NCBI GenBank assembly: GCA_030637135.1
Contig: DAOVVO010000015.1
Location: forward strand, 1 to 16,558
DNA: 16,558 nt
Source: Nitrospirota bacterium
GTDB taxonomy: Bacteria > Nitrospirota > Thermodesulfovibrionia > UBA6902 > BMS3Bbin08
Direction of reading: 5' to 3'
The notes under the pieces were generated by a model. It worked only from the letters and a program-made list of their open reading frames with translations. It was not told the DNA's origin and did not search any database. Shown piece after piece: positions 1 through 7,782 of this stretch. Both the position numbers and the translations under genes were made by a program. Within the stretch, counting starts at the first letter, position 1. Each line of letters begins with the position of its first letter.

Positions 1-33
1 ATGTACTGCCAAGCAGAGAATAGACCTGCAAAA

Positions 34-137
34 AGTTCCCCCATTTTTTGAAATTCAATAACATCCACTTTGCAATTTCAATTTTATCCTTCTTTTTAAT
101 ACCTTATTATGCTAAACGCATTATTTCTGGGGGAACT
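34..137. repeat. Distant inverted repeat AGTTCCCCCA / TGGGGGAACT
   Basis: A perfect 10-bp arm at 34-43 is repeated in inverted orientation at 128-137, enclosing 84 bases of AT-rich sequence with no coding capacity. This could be the termini of a very small decayed mobile element or a chance match. No target duplication is evident. Confidence 0.4.
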
Positions 138-341
138 CCTGCTTTAAAATAGGGTTATTATTATGAACAAAAAAATCTTACTTAGATACAAAGGCTGAAG
201 TATTAAGATTACGTTCTGCTCTAGCACTCTTGATTCTTGATTTCTTCTTTCTTTATTTTCGAACTACTTAAAAAGAACACAAAGACAGGATAGGATTTCT
301 TTAAGACGCTCTCAACCTCCCCTATTTCACGTTTATCCAAA

Positions 342-371
342 TTGCTTTTAAATCTTTTTCTATGAGATAAT
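342..371 (+). promoter_or_regulatory. Weak sigma70-like promoter abutting the radical SAM start
   Basis: TTGCTT at 342-347 and GATAAT at 366-371 are separated by 18 bases. The -10 box ends only five bases before the ATG at 377, so a transcript from it would begin at or near the start codon. No Shine-Dalgarno sequence precedes that ATG, which is consistent with a leaderless message. The -35 match is poor (3 of 6). Confidence 0.3.
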
Positions 372-376
372 GAAAA

Positions 377-2965
377 ATGTCCATAAATCTTTCAATTTTT
401 CAAAGACCAAGCAGATACATCGGTAACGAAACAAATATAATCCAGAAAAAATCTGATATAAAAGTTGCACTCTGCTTTCCTGATACCTATGAAATCGGGA
501 TGTCCCATATAGGGCTTAAAATCCTTTATTCCATAATTAACAATATACCTTATGCCTCAGCTGAAAGGGTTTTTTCACCGTGGCTGGACTACGAATCATA
601 TCTCAGACATAATGCCCTGAACATTACATCACTTGAAAATAAGCGACCTTTAAAGGATTTTGATATTGTAGGCATTACCCTACAATATGAACTCTCATAT
701 ACCAATATCCTCACTATGCTGGACTTAGGTGGAATCCCCATTAAAACTACTGATAGAGGAGATGAGTATCCTCTCATAATTGCAGGGGGGTCTTGCACAG
801 TGAATCCACTCGCTTTAACTCCTTTTATAGATGCTTTTGTAGTCGGTGATGGTGAAGACGTAATAGGTGAAATCATAGATTTATATAAAAATTTTAAAAT
901 GCATAGTTCAAATTATAACTCGCATACTCAAGGTCATCACACGCTTTCGCGCACATCCGCCTCGGGATTTAAAAAGAAAGAAGACTTACTAGTAGCACTC
1001 TCAAATGTCGAGGGTGTATATGTACCGTTAGTACATACAGATAAAAGGAAAAAAATTACGAAAAGGATTGTCAAAAATCTTGATACAGCCGTGTTTCCGG
1101 ATTCTCCTGTAATTCCTTTTTCCCCGATTATCCACGACAGGGTACCAATTGAGATAGCACGGGGATGCACAAAAGGCTGCCGTTTTTGTCAAGCCGGGAT
1201 GATTAACAGGCCATTACGTGAACGGTCACTTGAAAAAGTTCTCTCGTTATCGCACAAATCATTATTAAATACCGGCTATGAAGAAATTTCATTTACATCC
1301 CTGAGCACAGGAGACTATTCCAATCTTCCACGCCTGCTCAGAGCTTTTAACAGCTCTTGCACTAACTATCCCGTTGCGATCTCTCTCCCGTCCTTGAGAG
1401 TAGGATCAGTAAACAGTGATGTACTGAAAGAAATCAAAAATACACGCAAAACAGGATTTACTATCGCACCCGAAGCAGGCACCAAAAGGCTGCGGGATGT
1501 AATCAATAAAGACTTTACAGAGGAAGAATACGAAGAAACATTAACGAAACTTTATCGCGAAGGATGGCAAAACCTGAAACTCTATTTTATGATAGGCCTT
1601 CCTACAGAAACGCGGGAGGATATTGAAGGCATACTAAACATGGTGAAAATTGCTGTAGAAAAAGCGAAAAAAATTACCGGCGGTCGTGTCAACATTAATA
1701 CGGGTATCTCTGCCTTTGTTCCAAAACCACATACCCCATTTCAGTGGCTCGGACAGGCGCCCTATGATGAACTCAGGGAAAAGCAAGACCTCCTCAGGCA
1801 TGCGTTACGGAAAATGGGGGTACATTTCAAAGGACAGCACATTGAACTAAGCCTTCTTGAAGCGGTGTTTTCAAGGGGTGACAGCACATGCGCCTCACTA
1901 TTAGAGTCAGCCTGGCGGCTTGGATGCCATTTTGACGGGTGGTCTGAATCCTTTGATTTTGACAAGTGGCTGAATGCAGCAGAAAAGACAGGAATTGACC
2001 TGTATCAATACGCTGCACGAACATATGACTTCAGTTCGGAATTGCCATGGGATTTCATCGATACAGGGATTACAAAAAAATTTCTTAGATCCGAATATGA
2101 AAAATCAATAAAAAAAGAAACAACAATTGATTGCAAGCACCTCTGCTCCCGTTGTGGACTTGAATGCCATGAAGAACCGGAAAAGAAAATAAACGTGAGC
2201 AGGGAGGCACGAAGAACAAGGCACAACAAGGATTTTCTTCAATACGATCGGTTCCCCCTCTCTCCCGTTCATAACCGACACGTTACTCAGCGCCCATTAC
2301 ATTCAATAAGAGTGAGGGTTAAATTTTCAAAAACCGGCATATTACGGTATCTCTCCCACCGTGAAGTAATAACTGCTTTCTCGCGTGTACTTCGGAGGGC
2401 ACATGTTCCTTTGTTTTATTCTAAGGGTTTTCATCCTCATCCCAAAATCTCATTTGGTCCCCCCTTGCCGGTAGGTGTTGAAGGAATAAACGAGTATTTT
2501 GATGTTGAACTTCCTGCCTCCTTAAATCATTCTGATATCCTTCCTCAAATCAATGCGTCATTACCTGAAGGACTGAAAGTGCATTCAGCGACTCATGTCC
2601 ATAAAAAGGGAAAAGCTTTGAATGATTTTATCTCCCGTTATGAATACGAAATAAATATTGACAAAACAATGAATGAATCAATACATTCCTTTATAAGTCT
2701 TCAGAAGTATATGGTGACAAGAGAAAGAACGGAAATAGATATAAGACCAATGGTTGAAAGGACAGACATTAATAACGGCTCTCTGAATGTTACTTTAGTC
2801 GATACCACTATATTCAAAGTAAGACTGTACGAACTATTAGGGGTCTTATTACAAAAACCTGTTGAACACCTTCAGACAGTCCCCATACGAAGAGTGTTTC
2901 TTTATGGTTACCATGAAGGTAAGGGATGGATAGATCCTATCGAGGACACGATACATGAACAGTGA
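377..2965 (+). CDS. Radical SAM protein fused to DUF2344 domain (TIGR03960/TIGR03936 type)
   Basis: Three parts are visible. An N-terminal B12-binding-like region (about residues 27-170) carries FPDTYEIGMSHIGLKIL and the stretch PLKDFDIVGITLQYELSYTN. A radical SAM core (about 255-480) has the cluster motif C264-X3-C268-X2-C271 and IAPEAGTKRLRDVIN. A C-terminal DUF2344 domain (about 641-850) begins near RVKFSKTGILRYLSHRE. Between the last two, C586, C590, C593 and C597 form another Cys cluster typical of the family. The reaction is unknown; from the family it should bind a [4Fe-4S] cluster and SAM in the cytoplasm. Its stop overlaps the start of the RNase G gene, a pairing seen in many anaerobes, which hints at an RNA-related role (inference). 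Residues 175-197 look like an insert relative to the family pattern I know. The ATG at 377 has no clear ribosome site, but the SRYIG motif lies close behind it as usual. Confidence 0.9.
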   Translation: MSINLSIFQRPSRYIGNETNIIQKKSDIKVALCFPDTYEIGMSHIGLKILYSIINNIPYASAERVFSPWLDYESYLRHNALNITSLENKRPLKDFDIVGITLQYELSYTNILTMLDLGGIPIKTTDRGDEYPLIIAGGSCTVNPLALTPFIDAFVVGDGEDVIGEIIDLYKNFKMHSSNYNSHTQGHHTLSRTSASGFKKKEDLLVALSNVEGVYVPLVHTDKRKKITKRIVKNLDTAVFPDSPVIPFSPIIHDRVPIEIARGCTKGCRFCQAGMINRPLRERSLEKVLSLSHKSLLNTGYEEISFTSLSTGDYSNLPRLLRAFNSSCTNYPVAISLPSLRVGSVNSDVLKEIKNTRKTGFTIAPEAGTKRLRDVINKDFTEEEYEETLTKLYREGWQNLKLYFMIGLPTETREDIEGILNMVKIAVEKAKKITGGRVNINTGISAFVPKPHTPFQWLGQAPYDELREKQDLLRHALRKMGVHFKGQHIELSLLEAVFSRGDSTCASLLESAWRLGCHFDGWSESFDFDKWLNAAEKTGIDLYQYAARTYDFSSELPWDFIDTGITKKFLRSEYEKSIKKETTIDCKHLCSRCGLECHEEPEKKINVSREARRTRHNKDFLQYDRFPLSPVHNRHVTQRPLHSIRVRVKFSKTGILRYLSHREVITAFSRVLRRAHVPLFYSKGFHPHPKISFGPPLPVGVEGINEYFDVELPASLNHSDILPQINASLPEGLKVHSATHVHKKGKALNDFISRYEYEINIDKTMNESIHSFISLQKYMVTRERTEIDIRPMVERTDINNGSLNVTLVDTTIFKVRLYELLGVLLQKPVEHLQTVPIRRVFLYGYHEGKGWIDPIEDTIHEQ

Positions 2966-4433
2966 AATAATAATTAACTCCAACCCTGAAGAGACAAGAG
3001 TAGCCTTACTGGAGTTCGATCAGCTTGTGGAATTATACATCGAAAGAAAAAAAGACATAAGTCTCGTGGGTAACATTTACAAGGCAAAGGTTATCAAGGT
3101 TCTGCCGGGCATGCAGTCTGCGTTTGTGAACATAGGATTTGTAAAGGCTACGTTCCTACATGTTGCAGATGTGTACTCAAGTGTTGATTATTCTGTTTTC
3201 GGCGAGGACATAGAAGAAACAATTCCCCTGAATCTTCCCATTGAAGAGCTTTTACAGGAGGGCCAGGAAGTTCTTGTACAGGTTTCAAAAGATCCTATAG
3301 GAACTAAAGGTGCGCGGGTTACCTCTTATATAACTATTCCGGGGAGATATCTCGTGTTGATGCCGGGCGTTGAACATATCGGGATATCGAGAAGAATTTC
3401 CGATGAGAATGAACGTACAAGGCTTAAAGAGATTGTAAGTACCTTAAAGCCCCAGAATTTTGGCCTTATTGTCAGAACAGCAAGCGAGAGATGTACAGAA
3501 GAAGAAATAAAAAAGGACATAGATTTCCTGATGCTCCTCTGGGAGAATATTGAGAGAAAAAAAGATAAGGTGAACGCTCCGCACCTGCTCTACAGCGATC
3601 TTGACCTCGCATCCAGAAGTGTAAGAGACATGCTCGGGCACGATGTCAACAAGCTCATAATAGACTCTGAAGATGAGTATAAAAGATTACAGGAGTTTGT
3701 AAACACGTATTTCCCAAAGCTGATAACAAAACTAGAGCTCTATGAAGGGGAAGAACCAATCTTTGATGCGTATGCTATAGAACTTGAAATACCGAAAGCA
3801 TTGGAAAGGCGTGTATGGCTTAAATCAGGGGGGTATATTGTAATAGACCAGACAGAGGCATTAACAGCAATTGATGTAAACACGGGAAAATTCGTCGGTA
3901 AGGCAACACTGGAGGACACGATATTAAAAACCAACCTTGAAGCTGTAAGGGAAATTGCCTATCAGATAAGACTTCGCAATATCGGTGGAATAATAATAAT
4001 AGACTTTATAGATATGGAAAAAGAAGAAAACAGAAACAGGCTGTTTACAGCATTCCAGGAAGCAATGGCTAAAGACAGAGTAAAAAGCACGATTTCCCAG
4101 GTTTCAGAACTCGGACTTATACAGATGACAAGGAAAAGGGTTCGGGAAAGTCTGGGAAGAACACTGTGTGATCCCTGTCAATATTGTGAAGGCAAAGGGT
4201 TTATTAAATCAGCAACAACCGTGTGTTACGAAATTTACAGGGAACTCAAAAAAATAGGTTCAACAAGAAAAAATGGGAAAATAATGATAACCGCACATCC
4301 TAATGTAACAGATGTGCTCCATGAAGAAGAAAGGGAGCGGGTAGAAGAAATAGAGATGATGTATGGTTTTAAAACCATTGTTAAAGCTGATAAAAATTTG
4401 CATCAGGAGCACTACGAAATAAATATTCTTTAA
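2955..4433 (+). CDS. rng: Ribonuclease G / Rne-Rng family endoribonuclease
   Basis: This is a 492-residue cytoplasmic endonuclease that cleaves single-stranded RNA in rRNA maturation and mRNA turnover. The N-terminus (ETRVALLEFDQLVELYIER) and the S1 RNA-binding region with GMQSAFVNIGFVKATFLHV (about residues 38-125) are typical. The two metal-binding catalytic aspartates are visible as D307 in AIDVNTGKFVG and D350 in IIIDFIDM, matching D303 and D346 of E. coli RNase E. A zinc-link-like C405-X2-C408-X2-C411 follows. The length fits RNase G, and the long unstructured tail of RNase E is absent. Its ATG overlaps the preceding gene by 11 bases, with GAGGA at 2942-2946 as ribosome site, so the two are translationally linked. 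The usual rplU-rpmA genes do not follow. Confidence 0.95.
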   Translation: MNSEIIINSNPEETRVALLEFDQLVELYIERKKDISLVGNIYKAKVIKVLPGMQSAFVNIGFVKATFLHVADVYSSVDYSVFGEDIEETIPLNLPIEELLQEGQEVLVQVSKDPIGTKGARVTSYITIPGRYLVLMPGVEHIGISRRISDENERTRLKEIVSTLKPQNFGLIVRTASERCTEEEIKKDIDFLMLLWENIERKKDKVNAPHLLYSDLDLASRSVRDMLGHDVNKLIIDSEDEYKRLQEFVNTYFPKLITKLELYEGEEPIFDAYAIELEIPKALERRVWLKSGGYIVIDQTEALTAIDVNTGKFVGKATLEDTILKTNLEAVREIAYQIRLRNIGGIIIIDFIDMEKEENRNRLFTAFQEAMAKDRVKSTISQVSELGLIQMTRKRVRESLGRTLCDPCQYCEGKGFIKSATTVCYEIYRELKKIGSTRKNGKIMITAHPNVTDVLHEEERERVEEIEMMYGFKTIVKADKNLHQEHYEINIL

Positions 4434-4757
4434 TCTCTGTGTTACATCCTGTAATTCTTGATTTATGATGGAAAACAATGAAAACGTTACATTCAGCACA
4501 CGGTTTCCCTGAACTTATAACAATGACAGAATGAACCACCCTGCGGCAAGTCGATGCGACTCTCGGAATCGAGTCTCGGCACGAGTCGCAACGACGTACC
4601 GACGTACCGACTTCGCTAGACTCGCTCCGAGCTACAGGGAATATCCAGTTCAAGAAGTCAGAGAGTCAGGAAATAAAAACGTATCCAATAAAAGATTTAT
4701 CCTGCTATAACGTCAGCATCTTTTTTTTACTTTACAGCTTTCGCGTCAGGATTTTTT
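4434..4757. other. Intergenic region with structured repeat
   Basis: No gene is recognised in these 324 bases. The middle (about 4551-4640) is much richer in G+C and CpG than its surroundings and is packed with overlapping direct and inverted repeats, described separately. The last part (4689-4730) has AAAAGAT and ATCTTTT arms with a T-run, only a weak terminator candidate. AGGA at 4748-4751 serves the larE start. Confidence 0.6.
4555..4611. repeat. Hairpin-forming repeat cluster with CGACGTAC tandem copies
   Basis: TGCGACTC at 4555-4562 pairs perfectly with GAGTCGCA at 4583-4590. Inside it, GACTC (4558-4562) can pair instead with GAGTC (4571-4575), so alternative folds exist. Directly after come two and a half tandem copies of CGACGTAC at 4592-4611. 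The segment 4572-4589 matches 12342-12359 at 15 of 18 bases, so this appears to be a degenerate dispersed repeat. Confidence 0.55.
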
Positions 4758-5558
4758 ATGACTTTGAATGATAAATTCGACACGCTCAAAGAAAACCTGG
4801 GACAAATGCAGAGGGTTATCATTGCATATTCCGGTGGTGTTGACAGCACATTTCTCCTCAAAGCTGCCTCGTTATCAGGCCTCAAGCATCTGCTCGCAGT
4901 AACTGCATCGTCTGAGAGTTTTCCTCAGGAAGAACTCTCTTTTGCAAGGGAAATGACCTCTTCCCTTAACATAAAAAATATGATAATCGCAACCGAGGAA
5001 TTAAAAGATGAAAATTATTCAAACAACCCTTCTAACAGGTGTTATTACTGTAAAAAAGAGCTCTTCAGCAAGCTCAAGAAAATTGCAAAAAAAGAAAATG
5101 TTAGCTTTATTCTCGATGGCACCAACGCAGACGACATCCACGACTGGCGTCCGGGAAGACATGCGGCAAAAGAAATGGGGGTTAAGAGCCCTCTTCTTGA
5201 TGCGGGTCTTGGGAAAAACGAAATCAGGGAACTTTCACGGATGCTCGGACTTTCGACCTGGAACAAGACGGCAACTCCCTGTCTTTCCTCAAGGTTTCCA
5301 TACGGGCAGAAAATTACCGCAGATGCTTTAGAAAGGGTTAATCGCGCTGAAAACTTCTTAAAAAATTTTGGATTTACAGAACTCAGGGTCAGGGACCATT
5401 CCGGCACTGCAAGGATAGAGGTCATGCCGGAAGAATTTTCTCTCTTTATGAATAAATCGGCACGGGAGGAAATTATTGTCTATCTCAAGTCCCTGGGTTT
5501 TAAATACATCACGCTTGATCTCAAAGGGTTCAGGAGTGGAAGCTTGAACGAAACATGA
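4758..5558 (+). CDS. larE: LarE-type ATP-dependent sacrificial sulfur transferase
   Basis: LarE-family PP-loop proteins adenylylate and thiolate the pyridinium precursor of the nickel-pincer nucleotide cofactor of lactate racemase and related enzymes. The ATP pyrophosphatase loop SGGVDS sits near residues 25-30, and the family motif TPCLSSRFPYG contains C175, equivalent to the sulfur-donating C176 of Lactobacillus LarE. The protein has exactly three cysteines: C95 and C98 in NRCYYCKKELF, and C175. That arrangement is reported for LarE forms holding a [4Fe-4S] cluster that carries sulfur catalytically rather than sacrificing a cysteine; assigning this type here is inference. Length (266) is normal. 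The ATG at 4758 is preceded by AGGA. The stop overlaps the next gene start as ATGA. LarA, LarB and LarC are not in the window. Confidence 0.92.
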   Translation: MTLNDKFDTLKENLGQMQRVIIAYSGGVDSTFLLKAASLSGLKHLLAVTASSESFPQEELSFAREMTSSLNIKNMIIATEELKDENYSNNPSNRCYYCKKELFSKLKKIAKKENVSFILDGTNADDIHDWRPGRHAAKEMGVKSPLLDAGLGKNEIRELSRMLGLSTWNKTATPCLSSRFPYGQKITADALERVNRAENFLKNFGFTELRVRDHSGTARIEVMPEEFSLFMNKSAREEIIVYLKSLGFKYITLDLKGFRSGSLNET

Positions 5559-6733
5559 ATAAACTTCAATACTCCTCGGAACTCTCAAAATGTGTACGGT
5601 GCGGTGCATGCAAGTCATTTTGTCCAACCTACTTGTCTGCTCTCGACGAAACACTTGGTGCCCGGGGGAGGATTGCTCTGCTCGGTGCCCTAACAGAAAA
5701 CAAACTCCCCCCTACAAAGGAACTCTCTGACAGGATTTTCAGTTGCATTCTCTGTGAAGCATGTAAGGATCTGTGTCCTACGGGAATAAATATTTCTGAA
5801 GCCATATACCAGGGAAGAACTGATTTAAAAAATTATTACAGGAGAGGGCGTTTACTCAGAACAGCCATGAAACTTTCCCTCCCCAGAATGGATTCCCTCT
5901 TTGTTGTTTTAAAAGGTTTCTATAAATCTCTTTATCCTTTTCTGTATAAAAGGGGGAAACTCCGTTATCTTCCAGATATAGCACCAAAACCTTTTAAAGG
6001 AAGCCTTCAGGTTTATAAATGTGAAAAAAGAGTCGGGCGGGTCGCTCTCTTTGTGGGATGCAGTGTAAACTATCTCTTTCCATATCTCGGAGATGCACTC
6101 CTGCATATACTGATTTCAAAAGGATATGAGGTTGTCATCCTCAAGGGCGAAGTCTGCTGTGGAGCGCCCATGAGATCACTGGGGCTTGAACAGGAAGCTG
6201 TCACGCTCGCTCAAAAAAACATCAGAATTTTCAACAAAATGAGGGTAGAGTCAATTTTATCGCTGTGTCCCACATGTACAATGGTTATTAAAAATCAGTA
6301 TCCACTGTTTGCAGGAGGTGCTATCGAAAAGATAATGGATGTTAATGAGTTTTTTGTTAAAAATAATATCTACAGTGGTTTGAAATCAATCAGGAAAGTC
6401 GTGACATATCATGACCCGTGCCACCTTTGTTACGGGCTTAACATAAAGGATGAGCCCAGGGAAATTCTCAGGGGAATTGGAGGGATCGAGTTTGTTGAAA
6501 TGCAAAATGCAGAGGAATGCTGCGGTTTCGGCGGCTTTTTCAGCCTGAACTTCAAGGAGCTTTCTAAAGATATCGGGAAGAAAAAGATGAAGATCATTCA
6601 TAAAACAGGGGCAGATACCCTTGTTACCTCCTGTCCTGGATGCATCATGCAATTAGAAGATATAAAACGAGATACCGGAAGTGATATTACTATTATGCAC
6701 ATAATAGAGGTACTCGCTGAAGCCATGGGTTAG
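5555..6733 (+). CDS. GlcF/LldE-like Fe-S oxidoreductase subunit
   Basis: Two ferredoxin-type [4Fe-4S] motifs open the protein: C13, C16, C19, C23 in CVRCGACKSFCPTY, and C64, C67, C70, C74 in CILCEACKDLCPTG. Two cysteine-rich CCG domains follow, one with GEVCCGAPMRSLG and LCPTC (about residues 165-255), the other with HDPCHLCYG, ECCGFGGFFSL and SCPGC (about 285-380). This order and the 392-residue length match the iron-sulfur subunit of glycolate or D-lactate oxidase, which passes electrons from a FAD-linked GlcD/DLD partner to the quinone pool or another carrier. No flavin subunit is adjacent. Four-base ATGA overlap with larE implies coupled expression, so a lactate-related substrate is plausible (inference). 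Heterodisulfide-reductase-related roles remain possible. Confidence 0.88.
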   Translation: MNKLQYSSELSKCVRCGACKSFCPTYLSALDETLGARGRIALLGALTENKLPPTKELSDRIFSCILCEACKDLCPTGINISEAIYQGRTDLKNYYRRGRLLRTAMKLSLPRMDSLFVVLKGFYKSLYPFLYKRGKLRYLPDIAPKPFKGSLQVYKCEKRVGRVALFVGCSVNYLFPYLGDALLHILISKGYEVVILKGEVCCGAPMRSLGLEQEAVTLAQKNIRIFNKMRVESILSLCPTCTMVIKNQYPLFAGGAIEKIMDVNEFFVKNNIYSGLKSIRKVVTYHDPCHLCYGLNIKDEPREILRGIGGIEFVEMQNAEECCGFGGFFSLNFKELSKDIGKKKMKIIHKTGADTLVTSCPGCIMQLEDIKRDTGSDITIMHIIEVLAEAMG

Positions 6734-7051
6734 TTCACAGTTGACTGTTCACAGCTATTATTTGATATTTCAGCAATCCCGTTGTAATATTATTTAAGAC
6801 AATTCTTTTTTATAACTGAACCATTCTACAGACTCGTTACAGGGGGGAGAATGAAACGATTCCCTGTTAGTAACTCTATTACTACCCGCCGTTATTGCTC
6901 CAGAATGACAAATTCTCTTAAATTGTTTAATCTTTAATGCTAACAATGGGGTCAGTTCTTGAATTATTACATTTTTAAAAACTGCACTTTTTCGCATCCC
7001 TCAGTTTTTCGCCAGATAAAAATATGAAAATTGTTGAAAGCATACTGCAAT

Positions 7052-7084
7052 TGCAACATTTTTGTTCACAACACATATGTTGCA
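7052..7084. promoter_or_regulatory. Operator-like inverted repeat TGCAACAT / ATGTTGCA
   Basis: Perfect 8-bp arms lie at 7052-7059 and 7077-7084, about 25 bp centre to centre, and they straddle the -35 box at 7065-7070. A dimeric regulator bound here would cover the promoter. The placement is visible in the sequence; the regulator is unknown. Confidence 0.5.
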
Positions 7085-7093
7085 TTATATAAT
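7065..7093 (+). promoter_or_regulatory. Strong sigma70-type promoter
   Basis: TTCACA (5 of 6 to consensus) at 7065-7070 and a perfect TATAAT at 7088-7093 are separated by exactly 17 bases. The predicted start is near 7100, immediately at the first palindrome, so the transcript of the gene at 7156 would begin with a hairpin. This is the best consensus promoter I found in the window. Confidence 0.7.
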
Positions 7094-7099
7094 ATTAAA

Positions 7100-7125
7100 G
7101 ACTGTTCCACCTCCGAGGTGGGACA
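7100..7125. repeat. Palindromic repeat, copy 1
   Basis: A 26-base unit starts GACTGTTCCACC and ends AGGTGGGACA. Bases 7103-7125 form a palindrome with 11-bp arms around one central base, with one mismatch. It matches copy 2 at 7607-7632 in 25 of 26 bases. It sits at the predicted transcription start of the secreted-protein gene. Confidence 0.75.
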
Positions 7126-7155
7126 CTTGAAATATTCAAAAAAGGAGGAACTAAT

Positions 7156-7581
7156 ATGAAGAGACTATCAATTGGAGTAATTCTCATCTTCATCATTACG
7201 CTCATCTTTATACATGAGGTATATTCCGAACCACTTAAAGGAGAATTTGGGAAGTCTTCAAAGTGGGGCTCGGGGTGGTTGGACTTATCTGAAAAAAAGA
7301 ATTTCAAAAAAGGGGATAAGCTTAAGCTAGAAATTGGTGGAAAGGCAAAAAAAATAGTGGTCAGATTATTGCCAAAGGGAGTCGACCAAAATTCGTCTTC
7401 AGGCATAGACGGTGGAGTTGTCAAGGTTCCAAAAAACCGAATTGTCAAGATAAAACTTAAGGAAAATCACAGAAACGTTGTTCAAATCTCGGTACATGGC
7501 GGGTCCAATCCATGGGGGCTTTTTCCGTTAGGAGAAAAAAATGGGTCTGCTATATTGCTAAGCGCAGAGCGTACCGATTAG
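7156..7581 (+). CDS. Small secreted protein of unknown function
   Basis: This 141-residue product has a clear Sec signal: MKR, then the hydrophobic run LSIGVILIFIITLIFI, with likely cleavage after YS or YSE near residue 25. The mature part is basic and rich in glycine, lysine and alternating hydrophobics (KLKLEIGGKAKKIVVRLL, IVKIKLKENHRNVVQISVHG), suggesting a small beta-sandwich in the periplasm or outside the cell. It has no cysteine and no motif I recognise. Translation should be efficient: AGGAGG at 7143-7148 lies seven bases before the ATG. The gene has its own near-consensus promoter and is bracketed by two copies of a palindromic repeat, so it looks like a self-contained unit. Coding potential is supported by signal peptide, ribosome site and promoter together. 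I cannot name a function. Confidence 0.8.
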   Translation: MKRLSIGVILIFIITLIFIHEVYSEPLKGEFGKSSKWGSGWLDLSEKKNFKKGDKLKLEIGGKAKKIVVRLLPKGVDQNSSSGIDGGVVKVPKNRIVKIKLKENHRNVVQISVHGGSNPWGLFPLGEKNGSAILLSAERTD

Positions 7582-7606
7582 TAGGCGACATCTCATGCCA
7601 TTAGAG

Positions 7607-7632
7607 GACTGTCCCACCTCCGAGGTGGGACA
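7607..7632. repeat. Palindromic repeat, copy 2
   Basis: This is the second copy of the 26-base unit, in the same orientation as copy 1 and 507 bases away. Here the palindrome at 7610-7632 is perfect (11-bp arms, one central base). It begins about 25 bases after the stop of the secreted-protein gene. It could fold as a 3' hairpin, but no T-run follows, so it is not a typical intrinsic terminator. Confidence 0.75.
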
Positions 7633-7782
7633 AATCATTTTATCTTCACTGCTCGACAAAAATATTTCTTTATAATTCAATGGTTTTGATTGCACAAACC
7701 ATGTGGCTATGATATCGTGTAGATAACAATTCCAAAAACATGAATTTCATCTATTAATTGTTATGTTTAATACATTATTTAA

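Larger units (their letters stand above)
1..376. other. Non-coding leader, no gene recognised
   Basis: All frames are broken by frequent stops and I recognise no protein fragment. The stretch is AT-rich with T-runs. The structures I could find are a distant 10-bp inverted repeat (34-43 with 128-137) and a possible promoter just before the gene at 377. An upstream gene could end left of the window, but nothing in these bases shows it. Confidence 0.6.
6734..7155. other. Intergenic region between glcF-like gene and secreted-protein gene
   Basis: I see no convincing gene in the first 300 bases. At 6736-6757, GTTCACAG occurs twice six bases apart. At 6839-6877, ACAGGG and CCCTGT form a loose inverted pair in sequence resembling decayed dispersed repeats. 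The last 100 bases hold the promoter, inverted repeat and palindrome listed separately. Confidence 0.6.

Noticed and set aside
4689..4727. Possible terminator AAAAGAT...ATCTTTT with T-run
   Set aside because: The stem is 7 bp and AT-rich with a 21-base loop, too weak to claim.
5008..5331. Plus-strand open frame of 107 codons inside larE
   Set aside because: It is an alternative frame through the conserved LarE CxxC and PCLSSR motifs, so it is a shadow.
5045..5425. Minus-strand open frame of 126 codons inside larE
   Set aside because: It is antisense to conserved LarE motifs and has no recognisable domain or ribosome site.
6794..6997. Minus-strand open frame of 67 codons in the gap after the glcF-like gene
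   Set aside because: It begins and ends in repeat-like sequence, has no ribosome site, and its translation resembles nothing known.
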